Below are positions 1 through 7,290 of a stretch of DNA of 64,000 bases, in pieces. The stretch spans positions 124,001-188,000 of IMG/VR virus record IMGVR_UViG_3300027985_001685. One strand, given 5' to 3'. The stretch is from a virus. The position numbers and the translations under genes were made by a program. The notes under the pieces are model-generated. The model worked only from the letters and a program-made list of their open reading frames with translations. It ran no database searches and was not told where the DNA came from. The number at the start of each line of letters is the position of its first letter. Within the stretch, counting starts at the first letter, position 1.

Positions 1-1
1 T

Positions 2-130
2 AAGTTTCAGCAACCAAATAAAAGGCCGAGTGAAAATGCGAGAGCGTATCAGAAACCTAGTGAATACTTAAGTCGGGTTAATTTAGAGTGTGAAAAAGAG
101 TTTAATAGGCTTAAGAGAGAAAGGGAATAA
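2..130 (+). CDS. C-terminal end of an unidentified protein (partial)
   Basis: An open frame runs in from the left edge and stops at TAA 128-130, giving the last 42 residues of a protein that starts outside the window. The tail is very polar and basic (many Lys, Arg, Glu, Asn) and its last third looks helical. The stop lies two bases before the ATG of the next gene, whose ribosome binding site (AAAGGG) sits inside this frame, as is usual for tightly packed genes here. No family can be assigned from this fragment. Confidence 0.55.
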   Translation, partial: KFQQPNKRPSENARAYQKPSEYLSRVNLECEKEFNRLKRERE

Positions 131-132
131 CT

Positions 133-411
133 ATGTTAGTCGATAGTGTGGGAAATGAGTATAGGGTTGGTGCTATTGTTAGAATGAAGCACTTTGATAC
201 AAATAGAAAAAAGTACTACATGTATAAACAAGTATTTTCTATAGATAATGAAAAAGGAAGAGTTGGCTTTTCTCATTTGCCTGCAAGTGAAAAAGAGTTT
301 AGGCTTCATTTTTATTTAGGGGACACTGAATTAAGAAGAGATACAGTAATAGTAGAATGCTATTATGAAGATTATAGAGAATTAAAAAGAAATAGAGCAA
401 TGAGGGATTAA
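133..411 (+). CDS. hypothetical protein, 92 aa
   Basis: I do not recognise this protein. It is 92 residues, soluble-looking, rich in Arg, Lys, Tyr and Glu, with alternating hydrophobic and charged residues near the start that suggest a small beta-strand domain (DSVGNEYRVGAIVRM). The ATG follows an AAAGGG ribosome binding site. The gene ends one base before the next ATG and belongs to the same run of genes that includes the radical SAM enzyme. Confidence 0.75.
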   Translation: MLVDSVGNEYRVGAIVRMKHFDTNRKKYYMYKQVFSIDNEKGRVGFSHLPASEKEFRLHFYLGDTELRRDTVIVECYYEDYRELKRNRAMRD

Positions 412-412
412 T

Positions 413-841
413 ATGGACACTAATATGTTTGTATATGAAGAGCTAAAGTCATTAAAACCAAGTGATGACAATCCGGTAGTATTGGAGAGAATAAAAAAAC
501 TTGGTGACCCTAAAGATATAATCATTTTTTACTCTTCAAACATGTCTCAGTTTGGAGATATTGTTGGTTTTGATCTTGATAACTCTTGGATTAACTTAGC
601 AAGAAGTGATTTAAAACTATACAGAGTAAGAAATGACACTACTGTTGAGATGAGAATGTATGGGTGGTTAGCTAGAGATACAGAGTCCCAAACATGGGAA
701 TTTCTTCTTGAGTCTACGGACAATATTAAAGATCTAGAAGATACTTATGGAGACATAAATGATAGATATGTTAGGGTTCCAGAGAAAGACGAAGTCCTTA
801 CTGTCGATATGAATAAACAATATAAAGTTGAGTTTGAATAA
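413..841 (+). CDS. hypothetical protein, 142 aa
   Basis: Unrecognised soluble protein of 142 residues with an acidic C-terminal half (LEDTYGDINDRY). There is no signal peptide, membrane segment or cysteine pair. Its stop codon overlaps the start of the radical SAM gene by one base (TAATG), so the two are probably translationally coupled. That makes it a candidate partner of the enzyme, but the sequence gives no direct evidence for this. Confidence 0.75.
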   Translation: MDTNMFVYEELKSLKPSDDNPVVLERIKKLGDPKDIIIFYSSNMSQFGDIVGFDLDNSWINLARSDLKLYRVRNDTTVEMRMYGWLARDTESQTWEFLLESTDNIKDLEDTYGDINDRYVRVPEKDEVLTVDMNKQYKVEFE

Positions 842-1989
842 TGAATAATGAATCAGTAAATAGTAAATATGGTGTTTATACCATAAAAGAGTCAGATGAT
901 GTAAAAGTTTTTATTTCAGAAAACTATAAGTATCATTTAGATAAAAATAATGGCCATTTTATAAGAACAGGAAAAACTCTAGCAGATGACCCTTCTATGA
1001 GTGTTTTCGGGCCTGAAATTGCAGATATTGAAATTTCAACAATTTGTCATGGGATTCCGCCTGTAGGTATGGATAAACCTGTGCCATGTAAATTTTGTTA
1101 TAAATCAAATAGTGGTCGTGGCGAAAATATGAGCCTCGACACTTTCAAGCAGATTTTTCATAAATTTCCAAGGTCATTGACTCAGATTGCTTTTGGTATT
1201 GGCGATATTGACTCTAATCCTGATCTTTGGAATATTATGCGTTATTGCAGGGATAATAACTATCAGTTTATTGTCCCTAACGTAACTGTAAATGGATATA
1301 ATTTAAAAGATGAATATGTTCAAAACCTAAAAGAGCTGTGTGGCGCGGTAGCTGTGTCTAGATATAAAAACTATGACGTATGCTATGACGCAGTTAAAAA
1401 GCTTACTGATGCGGGAATGGATCAAGTAAATATTCATATGCTTGTATCAGAAGAGACATTTGAAGACTGTTTACAAGTCGTTAAAGATAAAGCGAGTGAC
1501 CCTAGATTAGAAAAGCTTAATGCTATTGTCTTTTTGTCTTTAAAGCCAGTAGGAAAGACTAATACTTATAAGAGCTTAGATTCTAAGAGGTATCGTGAAA
1601 TCATCGATCTTGCTTTGGATTTGAAAGTAGGTATTGGCTTTGATTCTTGTTCTGCACCTAAGTTTTTAAAGGCAGTAGAAGACTGTGAAGCATTTGAAGC
1701 CTATAAAGTCTTAGCTGAGCCTTGTGAATCATTTTCTTTCTCTATCTATGTTAATCAGAGAGGAGAAGTTACTCCCTGTTCATTTTTAGAACACAGTGAC
1801 AAATACAAGCCCATTAATCTGCTAGAGGTTAATGACTTTATGGATGAGGTTTGGCATTCTGATTTAGCCAATACTTTTAGAAGCCATTTGGCCGAAACAG
1901 AGTCAAAGTGCTCTATGGATTGTCGAATGTGTCCAGCATTTGATATTTATGGGCCAGAGCTATATAAGAAGGCTAATGATGTCGAATAA
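841..1989 (+). CDS. radical SAM protein with atypical Cys spacing and SPASM-like C-terminus
   Basis: Probable radical S-adenosylmethionine enzyme of 382 residues. The cluster-binding region near residues 68-88 reads C-x13-C-x2-C (TIC ... PCKFCYK) instead of the usual CxxxCxxC. A GxGDxxxxP-like stretch (GIGDIDSNPD) follows where the SAM-binding strand is expected. The C-terminus carries several more cysteines (TPCSFLEH, then C-x3-C-x2-C in KCSMDCRMC), as in SPASM or twitch domains that hold auxiliary Fe-S clusters. The family suggests modification of a peptide or protein, but the substrate is unknown. It overlaps its neighbours on both sides. The assignment to radical SAM is strong; the reaction cannot be told. 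Confidence 0.85.
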   Translation: MNNESVNSKYGVYTIKESDDVKVFISENYKYHLDKNNGHFIRTGKTLADDPSMSVFGPEIADIEISTICHGIPPVGMDKPVPCKFCYKSNSGRGENMSLDTFKQIFHKFPRSLTQIAFGIGDIDSNPDLWNIMRYCRDNNYQFIVPNVTVNGYNLKDEYVQNLKELCGAVAVSRYKNYDVCYDAVKKLTDAGMDQVNIHMLVSEETFEDCLQVVKDKASDPRLEKLNAIVFLSLKPVGKTNTYKSLDSKRYREIIDLALDLKVGIGFDSCSAPKFLKAVEDCEAFEAYKVLAEPCESFSFSIYVNQRGEVTPCSFLEHSDKYKPINLLEVNDFMDEVWHSDLANTFRSHLAETESKCSMDCRMCPAFDIYGPELYKKANDVE

Positions 1990-2170
1990 AACTCTTGTAG
2001 AAAAATTGACTGAGATTGCATCTGCTGCATTAGTAGAAACGTTGTCTGAAATGGCGAATGAAAGCATAAAACATTTAAAAAATAAAACAAGTAAGGGCCG
2101 TAAAGATGGCTCATCACGTAAAGTGACACCTAGAAGTACGAAGGGTGGAAAAAGTACGAAGACTTCTTGA
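1976..2170 (+). CDS. small basic hypothetical protein, 64 aa
   Basis: Small protein directly downstream of and overlapping the radical SAM gene by 14 bases. The N-terminal half is an amphipathic helix; the C-terminal half is a Lys/Arg/Ser/Thr-rich disordered tail. Two in-frame ATGs (1976 and 1979) follow AAGAAGG, and either could be the start. A basic tail on a small protein next to a modifying enzyme could mark a nucleic-acid-binding protein or a substrate peptide. I do not recognise the family. Confidence 0.65.
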   Translation: MMSNKTLVEKLTEIASAALVETLSEMANESIKHLKNKTSKGRKDGSSRKVTPRSTKGGKSTKTS

Positions 2171-2260
2171 AATCAGAGGTCAAAACAGGATAAAACCGCA
2201 GGACTAGCGGTATATAAGTAGAGCAAAGTTTGCACATTACTAAAATATGTGATTAATCTG

Positions 2261-2289
2261 AAGGGAGAGGCCTATGTCTCTCCCTTTTA
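2261..2289 (+). promoter_or_regulatory. hairpin that buries the ribosome binding site and start of the next gene
   Basis: AAGGGAGAG (2261-2269) pairs perfectly with CTCTCCCTT (2278-2286) around an 8-base loop. The 5' arm is the ribosome binding site of the 2274 gene, and its ATG lies in the loop. The hairpin is followed by TTAATTT, so it could also act as a weak terminator for the upstream operon. Whether it switches translation or ends transcription cannot be decided from sequence. Confidence 0.55.
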
Positions 2290-2510
2290 ATTTAAGAGAG
2301 AGTGGTATGGTTTATAAGGATATGACATTTTGCGGACTTAGAATGTGTACAAAGTTTGATAAATGCGAAAGAGCTTTAACTGAAAAAGTTATTGAAGGTG
2401 CTAACTACTGGTGGATGGACATGCTAGGAGACCCGCCAATATCTATTTTTGCAGAACCACCAGAGTGTTATAGTTTAAATGAAAAAGATATGAATAAGGA
2501 TTTAAAATGA
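2274..2510 (+). CDS. small Cys-containing hypothetical protein, 78 aa
   Basis: Unrecognised 78-residue protein with a cysteine cluster (FCGLRMCTKFDKC) and another Cys near the C-terminus, a possible small metal-binding domain. The first ATG (2274) has a good AGGGAGAG site, but site and start both lie in a strong hairpin. A second ATG at 2307 follows AGAGAGAG and would give 67 residues containing all the cysteines. It overlaps the following gene by 4 bases (ATGA). Confidence 0.65.
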   Translation: MSLPFNLRESGMVYKDMTFCGLRMCTKFDKCERALTEKVIEGANYWWMDMLGDPPISIFAEPPECYSLNEKDMNKDLK

Positions 2511-2893
2511 ATTTAAAAATAGATTTATCAGCAACTGACGTAGGTAAAGAGATTCAAAGATCTATCCTTGAGTTAGTTAGAGATGCTGTTAAAAATGAAG
2601 TAAGAGATCAATTTAATGATATTATAAAAATGACCGTTAAAGAGGTTGTTGATAGAAAACTTGGGGCTGTAGCCGGTTATACTTGGGCAAATCTTTATCA
2701 AAATGTCGCTAGAGAACAAATCAAGCACTCATTATGGCGTACTGATCTTAAAGATATGCTAGTTGCTAAAGTCCAAGATGAGATTAATTCTTCATCAGAT
2801 ATGGTTAAAAAAGAATATAAAGATATTGCTAAAAGACTATTGAGTCAAATTGATCTAGACAAGCTGATTGCTTTAACTAAGGTAAACTCTTAA
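2507..2893 (+). CDS. helical hypothetical protein, 128 aa
   Basis: Unrecognised protein of 128 residues, predicted almost entirely alpha-helical with heptad-like spacing of Ile, Leu and Val between Lys, Asp and Glu. It has no cysteine and no membrane segment. The start overlaps the previous stop (ATGA), so translation is probably coupled. An oligomeric or scaffold-like protein is plausible but not shown. Confidence 0.75.
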   Translation: MNLKIDLSATDVGKEIQRSILELVRDAVKNEVRDQFNDIIKMTVKEVVDRKLGAVAGYTWANLYQNVAREQIKHSLWRTDLKDMLVAKVQDEINSSSDMVKKEYKDIAKRLLSQIDLDKLIALTKVNS

Positions 2894-2899
2894 GGCTAT

Positions 2900-3103
2900 A
2901 GTGCACCACCTTTTTAAAGGAGATTTTTATGGAAAATATTACGGTAAAAAGATATAAAAATCCTAAAAAAGTTGGATGGAAAGGTTTTATTGAACCTAAG
3001 GATGGTTCTTGGATTGCGTTTATTCGGTTAGATGGGGTGCCTGTTTTTTATCTTAAAAGAGATAGCTCAGGTAGGGTTTTAGACTAGATTTGTGTGGTGC
3101 ACT
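2900..3103. repeat. 10-bp inverted repeat flanking a 52-codon gene
   Basis: AGTGCACCAC (2900-2909) and GTGGTGCACT (3094-3103) are perfect reverse complements. They bracket the small gene at 2929-3087 almost exactly, and the right copy abuts a terminator hairpin. In RNA the arms could close a long loop holding the whole reading frame. As DNA they could be protein-binding half sites (GTGCAC core). Confidence 0.6.
2929..3087 (+). CDS. hypothetical protein, 52 aa
   Basis: Short gene with a strong AAAGGAG site seven bases before its ATG. The product has 52 residues, a basic N-terminus (MENITVKRYKNPKKVGWKG) and an aromatic, beta-rich middle (WIAFIRLDGVPVFYL), like a small SH3- or Arc-like fold. 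It sits alone between an inverted repeat and a terminator, like a self-contained mini-cassette. The function is unknown. Confidence 0.65.
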   Translation: MENITVKRYKNPKKVGWKGFIEPKDGSWIAFIRLDGVPVFYLKRDSSGRVLD

Positions 3104-3132
3104 GACTGTGTGGATGGCACAGTCTTTTTTTT
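3104..3132 (+). terminator. rho-independent terminator
   Basis: GACTGTG (3104-3110) pairs with CACAGTC (3118-3124) around a 7-base loop and is followed at once by eight T residues. It is a textbook intrinsic terminator ending the 2.5-3.1 kb transcript, though the next gene's ribosome binding site (AAGGAAAG) starts just after the T-run. Confidence 0.8.
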
Positions 3133-3144
3133 AAGGAAAGCTTT

Positions 3145-3345
3145 ATGATGCGTTCAGAAGATGAAGATTATTATAGATCTATAGAAGAAAGTGACATGTA
3201 TTCTCGTCTTCAAGAAGAGAATCAAAAGCTTCAAGCTGCGATAGATACTATTGAAATTATCATTAAACCTATAATTGATGACCCATATAGCAATAGCGTG
3301 TCTGCAGTGAAAAGAATTAGGAATGTTATTAACTCCATAAAGTAA
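3145..3345 (+). CDS. hypothetical protein, 66 aa
   Basis: Unrecognised 66-residue acidic, helical protein with a likely short coiled coil (residues 18-40, EENQKLQAAIDTIEIIIK). ATG codons at 3145 and 3148 are both in frame behind AAGGAAAG. It is the first gene after a terminator and leads into the run containing the first three VSNSSSSSF proteins. Confidence 0.7.
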   Translation: MMRSEDEDYYRSIEESDMYSRLQEENQKLQAAIDTIEIIIKPIIDDPYSNSVSAVKRIRNVINSIK

Positions 3346-3354
3346 GAGGTCACT

Positions 3355-3720
3355 ATGGATAAAATTGATTATGAAAATAGTGAGCTGTTGGCTATCTTAA
3401 AAAGAGAGTCTCCTAGGCTTTTTGATCGAATTGCTATAATGTATAAAACTAAGAAAAAATATGAAAATTCTTTAGAAAAATTAGTTGGGAAAAAAGTTAG
3501 GACTTTGAGGTCTGGTTTTTGTGGCGGAGAAGGAGCTATTAGACTGATCAAAGAAGTCTCGTGGGCTGATACAGAAAAGACAATTCCCTGCTTTCTATTA
3601 ATTGATCCTGCAGATGTAGAAAATAAGCATGAAAGTTTAAGTATTATTAATTGGACAAATCCACGAACGGGCGACTGTTATGACTGGTATAGAGATTTTA
3701 TAGTTATTGAGGAAGAATAA
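3355..3720 (+). CDS. hypothetical protein, 121 aa
   Basis: Unrecognised soluble protein of 121 residues: a helical N-terminus (about 1-45) followed by a mixed domain with three cysteines spread through it. AGAGGT precedes the ATG. It ends one base before the first VSNSSSSSF gene, whose ribosome binding site (GAGGAAG) lies in its last codons. No function can be inferred. Confidence 0.7.
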   Translation: MDKIDYENSELLAILKRESPRLFDRIAIMYKTKKKYENSLEKLVGKKVRTLRSGFCGGEGAIRLIKEVSWADTEKTIPCFLLIDPADVENKHESLSIINWTNPRTGDCYDWYRDFIVIEEE

Positions 3721-3721
3721 T

Positions 3722-4150
3722 ATGAAAATAAGAAATGGTTTTGTTAGCAATTCGAGTTCAAGTTCTTTTCTTGTTATAGGAGAAGAAAATCTAAGAAAAC
3801 TTGGGGCTGAATATGTTAGGTTAACCCCCAATCAAGCAAAAGTTGCAATAGAGGATTATTTAGAAGGTTATTCTTGGAGAAAAAATGACAAGAACTTCTT
3901 TAATGATTGTAATATTAATGATATTTATTTAACTGAATTTATTAGCGATTGCTCAGACACCTATGACAAGGTTAATGATTTAGATGAAGCTGTTCATTGG
4001 GAAGAAGGTGGTCATGGTTCACCATATGACCATGATGATTATATCTCTTTAAACGGCCTTCCTGTTGATAGCTATGATTGTGTTCACTTTCCTAAATATC
4101 TTCAAGATAAAGTCATTGAAATGGAGTATAAACTGCAAAAGGAAAGTTAA
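3722..4150 (+). CDS. VSNSSSSSF-family protein 1, 142 aa
   Basis: First of nine proteins in this window that share an almost invariant first 16 residues, here MKIRNGFVSNSSSSSF. After the motif the protein diverges: residues 17-142 are acidic with many Tyr and Asp and a GGHGSPYDHDDY stretch. The start is fixed by GAGGAAG upstream and by the conserved motif. The next family member follows with a one-base overlap. I recall this N-terminal motif from uncharacterised phage proteins but know no established function. Confidence 0.8.
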   Translation: MKIRNGFVSNSSSSSFLVIGEENLRKLGAEYVRLTPNQAKVAIEDYLEGYSWRKNDKNFFNDCNINDIYLTEFISDCSDTYDKVNDLDEAVHWEEGGHGSPYDHDDYISLNGLPVDSYDCVHFPKYLQDKVIEMEYKLQKES

Positions 4151-4422
4151 TGAAAATTAGAAATGGTTTTGTTTCAAACTCAAGTAGTTCTAGCTTTATG
4201 ATACCAAGGATTTTTGTTTCTAGATATCAGTTAGAGCAAATAGAGAACCATATTGAAGTAGCTGAAAGCTTAGATATGTATCCAGATATTTCTGATGCTT
4301 GGCATATTGATAGTGACGACTATAAAGTAGAGGGTTGGACATCAATGGACAATTTTGATATGCATAAATTTTTAAACTTAATAGGCGTTCCTGCAGAAGC
4401 AGTTAAATGGGAGTATGAATGA
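4150..4422 (+). CDS. VSNSSSSSF-family protein 2, 90 aa
   Basis: Second family member, beginning MKIRNGFVSNSSSSSF and then a different, acidic 74-residue body containing DSDDYKVEGWTSMDNFD. Its serine codons mix AGT, TCT, AGC and TCA in another order than in its neighbour, so the shared motif is kept at protein level, not as a recent DNA copy. One- and four-base overlaps with its neighbours indicate coupled translation. Confidence 0.8.
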   Translation: MKIRNGFVSNSSSSSFMIPRIFVSRYQLEQIENHIEVAESLDMYPDISDAWHIDSDDYKVEGWTSMDNFDMHKFLNLIGVPAEAVKWEYE

Positions 4423-4907
4423 AAGTAAGAAAAGGCTTTGTAAGCAATAGTAGCAGTTCATCTTTTATTATTGGCATTGGGAAAGTAAAAGATATCCAAA
4501 AATTTAGAGGGTGGATAAAAGATAATTCCATAAAAGAGAATAATTGGAATGGCCTTCAAGTAAAGTCTACAACTGAAGTTTTAGAAACTAACTTTAATTA
4601 TTCTAATGGATATCGTTTAAGAGATATGAAAGAACTTGTAACTGAAGGATGTGTTAATTCTGAGCCAGAAGTCAGCACCCCATTTGATCCGTCTAAAGAA
4701 GAGTATTACTGTATTGTAAATATTGGAAATGATGAAGGTGATTGTGCTTTTGCAGATCCCAATAATGGCTTTTGGGCTGAACCTGACTATGATCAAGTAG
4801 ATGAAAATTGGTTTGAGGGCGAACAAAAAGCTATTTTAGATATGCTTATGGATGGTCAATTATTAGCAAAAGGTAATTGGCAGTTTGGTGCCGATAGGAA
4901 CGGTTAA
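4419..4907 (+). CDS. VSNSSSSSF-family protein 3, 162 aa
   Basis: Third member of the tandem trio, beginning MKVRKGFVSNSSSSSFIIG. The remaining about 145 residues form an unrelated-looking acidic domain with Trp and Asp-rich segments (NIGNDEGDCAFADPNNG). Its ATG overlaps the stop of the preceding member by four bases. No catalytic motif was recognised. Confidence 0.8.
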   Translation: MKVRKGFVSNSSSSSFIIGIGKVKDIQKFRGWIKDNSIKENNWNGLQVKSTTEVLETNFNYSNGYRLRDMKELVTEGCVNSEPEVSTPFDPSKEEYYCIVNIGNDEGDCAFADPNNGFWAEPDYDQVDENWFEGEQKAILDMLMDGQLLAKGNWQFGADRNG

Positions 4908-4908
4908 T

Positions 4909-5088
4909 ATGGAAGATTTAATGTACAAACTTTTATTGGATAGAATAGACGTTTTGGTAGTCGAAAATGCGTTAATGGACTACAGAACGATTGTTAAAAA
5001 TAGCATGACTCTAACTAGAGAAGAAAAAGAAGTTTTATTGTTTAGGTTGAATCGTGTTATTGATAGGCTTAAAGCAGAAAATAATTAA
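4909..5088 (+). CDS. hypothetical protein, 59 aa
   Basis: Short helical protein starting at the ATG one base after the previous stop; an in-frame start eight codons upstream lies inside the previous gene and is less likely. The product is a charged two-helix protein (YKLLLDRIDVLVVENALM ... LFRLNRVIDRLKAE). The function is unknown. Confidence 0.6.
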   Translation: MEDLMYKLLLDRIDVLVVENALMDYRTIVKNSMTLTREEKEVLLFRLNRVIDRLKAENN

Positions 5089-5097
5089 GGAGTAGTT

Positions 5098-5241
5098 ATG
5101 CCCATTTTTATAAAAGCTTTAATTGCCCTATTGTTAGTTCATGTTTTATGCGTTTTTATTATTTCAATTAAAAAATTTGATAAAACGGCAAAAAAAAGGA
5201 CTAAAAAAGGAAACTTTAAAAGATTTCTTTTTGGAGAATAA
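5098..5241 (+). CDS. single-pass membrane peptide, 47 aa
   Basis: The ATG at 5098 follows AAGGAGTAGTT, a strong ribosome binding site. The product has a hydrophobic stretch from about residue 3 to 23 (IFIKALIALLLVHVLCVFII), long enough to cross a membrane once. A very basic tail rich in Lys and Arg should stay in the cytoplasm. Small phage membrane peptides of this kind often act on the host envelope, but nothing here identifies its role. Confidence 0.65.
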   Translation: MPIFIKALIALLLVHVLCVFIISIKKFDKTAKKRTKKGNFKRFLFGE

Positions 5242-5242
5242 G

Positions 5243-5551
5243 ATGAAGATTCGACTAAGTAAGGAGTATTGGAATTTCTGTAAAAGTTCATGGACAATTA
5301 AGTGTCGTAATTGTGAAACAAAACTCTCTTTTACTTCTCATGAAATTGCAGATCTTAATAATAGGTTCTATATCTGTCCTGTCTGTAAAAACTCAGTTCT
5401 TATTCGTTTTGAAGAAACTATTCATAACACTTATCTTAAGCTGATAAAAATGAGAAAAGCGAAGTGGATTAAATGGTATAAAAAGCAAAAAAATAAAAAT
5501 AATTTTTTTATTAACTTAAAGGATGCTTTTATTGACTGGTTAAATAGCTAA
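5243..5551 (+). CDS. zinc-ribbon-like hypothetical protein, 102 aa
   Basis: Starts at ATG 5243 behind TTGGAG. Residues 20-45 contain CRNC and CPVC, two CxxC pairs about 22 residues apart, the spacing of a zinc ribbon. The rest is strongly basic and helical (KAKWIKWYKKQKNKNN), suggesting contact with nucleic acid. An in-frame start 34 codons upstream would overlap the membrane-peptide gene and has no ribosome binding site. The function is unknown. Confidence 0.7.
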   Translation: MKIRLSKEYWNFCKSSWTIKCRNCETKLSFTSHEIADLNNRFYICPVCKNSVLIRFEETIHNTYLKLIKMRKAKWIKWYKKQKNKNNFFINLKDAFIDWLNS

Positions 5552-5560
5552 GAGGTTATT

Positions 5561-6076
5561 ATGTCTAATGTCTTTACAGAGAGGTTTTTAGCTAGAATAA
5601 AAGGGTCTAAATTTGAAGACTTAATTCTTAAATATCCAGAACTATATGGTGATCCAGACCCAGAGGGTGGCTGTAAATATGCTGTTCAAAGATACGGCAT
5701 TCAAACCCCCATAGGATGGAAGAAAGTTATTGAGGATTTTTCTCAAGAACTATCTACTTATATTAAAGAAAACCCTGTCAAAGACTTCTGTGTTCATCAG
5801 GTTAAGAGCAAGTTCGGCTCTTTGTGTATTTATTTAAGTTATTATGATGATGCTATTAGAAGTATGATAGATAAGGCGGAAGATAAAGCTTCTAATCATT
5901 GTCCAGACTGCGGTAGTACAAGAAGGTTTAAAGAAAATCTTGGTGGTGGATACTGGTGTTATGCTTGTGTAGATTGTGCGGAGGAAGAAGATGGAAAAAC
6001 CTTGTGGACTATTGCCCCTGACAGAGATAGAAGTGAAATTAGACCAATGGGCGAGGCACTTAGAGAGTCAAAATAA
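5561..6076 (+). CDS. zinc-binding hypothetical protein, 171 aa
   Basis: Protein of 171 residues with a central HQVKSKFGSLCIYLSY stretch followed by a cysteine-rich metal site (CPDCGSTRRF ... YWCYACVDC). I recall this pattern from a family of uncharacterised phage proteins, but not its function. ATG 5561 follows AGAGGT. The last 86 bases overlap the next gene in another frame. Confidence 0.7.
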   Translation: MSNVFTERFLARIKGSKFEDLILKYPELYGDPDPEGGCKYAVQRYGIQTPIGWKKVIEDFSQELSTYIKENPVKDFCVHQVKSKFGSLCIYLSYYDDAIRSMIDKAEDKASNHCPDCGSTRRFKENLGGGYWCYACVDCAEEEDGKTLWTIAPDRDRSEIRPMGEALRESK

Positions 6077-6230
6077 AATGTTATTAGATGCCATTTATAG
6101 TGCGAGAAAGATTAATGGATGTAAGGATAATGAGTGTAACGATAAATATCACAGAATCTCTGATCCTTGGACAGAGTATGATTGCCCTTTATGCGAAGTG
6201 ACCGCCAAAATAAAAAGGACTACTAAATGA
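5991..6230 (+). CDS. hypothetical protein with CxxC pairs, 79 aa
   Basis: Small protein overlapping the end of the previous gene. ATG 5991 is preceded by GGAGGAAGAAG, a good ribosome binding site; the alternative ATG 6078 has almost none. The N-terminus is helical and the C-terminal half carries Cys and His residues (GCKDNECNDKYH ... YDCPLCE), a probable small zinc site. It overlaps the next gene by four bases. Start choice is uncertain. Confidence 0.55.
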   Translation: MEKPCGLLPLTEIEVKLDQWARHLESQNKMLLDAIYSARKINGCKDNECNDKYHRISDPWTEYDCPLCEVTAKIKRTTK

Positions 6231-6700
6231 AAATTAGAGAAGGATTTGTTTCAAATTCAAGTTCAAGTAGCTTTGTAGTTATAGGAACTTCTGGAGTAAA
6301 ACAAGAGATTAATTTAGAGGAAGATAGTACATGGTATATTATTGGTGAGCAAGGCGAAACAGAGTTTGGCTGGGGTCCTTATAAAATTAAGGACATTCAT
6401 AGCAGAATTAATTTTGCCTATATTCAAGCTACAGCGATAGAGCATCAAGGGTGGCAAGATATGCTAGAAGAAGTTTTAAGAGAGAATCTTAACCTTCGTA
6501 TTGATTGCTGTATCACAAGTGATTGGTCTAAGTCAGCTTCATCTAATTCAAGTAAATATGTTAAAGAGTATGGTTATATTGACCACCAATCTTCTGCCAC
6601 GGAGGGAGAGAATATTGAGATCTTTGATTCAAAAGAAAATTTATATAATTTTATTTTTGATAAAGATTCATATATTCAATTAGATCACGATAATCATTAG
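6227..6700 (+). CDS. VSNSSSSSF-family protein 4, 157 aa
   Basis: Fourth family member (MKIREGFVSNSSSSSFVVI). The body is acidic and aromatic and contains a second serine-rich run (SKSASSNSSKYVK) about two thirds along. The start overlaps the previous stop as ATGA. It is followed eight bases later by another family member, so this is a second local pair in the first cluster. Confidence 0.8.
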   Translation: MKIREGFVSNSSSSSFVVIGTSGVKQEINLEEDSTWYIIGEQGETEFGWGPYKIKDIHSRINFAYIQATAIEHQGWQDMLEEVLRENLNLRIDCCITSDWSKSASSNSSKYVKEYGYIDHQSSATEGENIEIFDSKENLYNFIFDKDSYIQLDHDNH

Positions 6701-6708
6701 GAGATATT

Positions 6709-7290
6709 ATGAAAGTAAGGTCTGGCTTTGTCTCAAATTCAAGTTCAGCAAGTTTTATCGTTGAAGTTAAGACCCCAACCCGGGATGATATGAAAAAGCT
6801 TTGCTATGCTTTATATGACAATATCCCTTGTTTTTCGGATGATGGATGTAAAGATCTACTAGAAAAAAGGCTTAATTTTTACGAGACATATAAGAAGCCA
6901 AAAGATGATGCCCCTGATAATGTAAAAAGGTCCTACCAAAGAGAGATTGATCATATACAAAAGGAGCTAGACTATTTAAGGAACTATGTAAGAGAAGAAT
7001 ACAAGTTTAGTAATGAAAAGTTAGCAATTGAGAATAATAAAATCATCTCTATAAGAGAAAATAAACATAAAGAAAAAGTTGTGGAGATTGCAGTAGATGC
7101 ATTGCACTGGAATTTTTCTTTGGATACAATTAATGGCATTAATTACACTGTGATTGATGCAGGTGGACCTATTATTTATAATGACTGGCATGATGTTAGG
7201 GTTAGAAAAAACTATATGGAGCTAATAGCTTTCTTAAAGTTTTATAATTATGACATAAATATAAGGGTTTCTGGAGATTGGAGTTTATAA
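6709..7290 (+). CDS. VSNSSSSSF-family protein 5, 193 aa
   Basis: Fifth family member with slight divergence in the motif (MKVRSGFVSNSSSASFIVE). It is longer than most, with a helical, charged middle (residues 60-110, probable coiled coil around QREIDHIQKELDYLRNYV) and a mixed C-terminal domain. AGGAGA precedes the ATG. Its stop overlaps the ATG of the next gene by one base. Confidence 0.8.
   Translation: MKVRSGFVSNSSSASFIVEVKTPTRDDMKKLCYALYDNIPCFSDDGCKDLLEKRLNFYETYKKPKDDAPDNVKRSYQREIDHIQKELDYLRNYVREEYKFSNEKLAIENNKIISIRENKHKEKVVEIAVDALHWNFSLDTINGINYTVIDAGGPIIYNDWHDVRVRKNYMELIAFLKFYNYDINIRVSGDWSL

Noticed and set aside
5141-5242. Longer N-terminus for the zinc-ribbon protein at 5243
   Set aside because: It would overlap the membrane-peptide gene, lacks a ribosome binding site and adds a Lys-rich segment unlike the rest.
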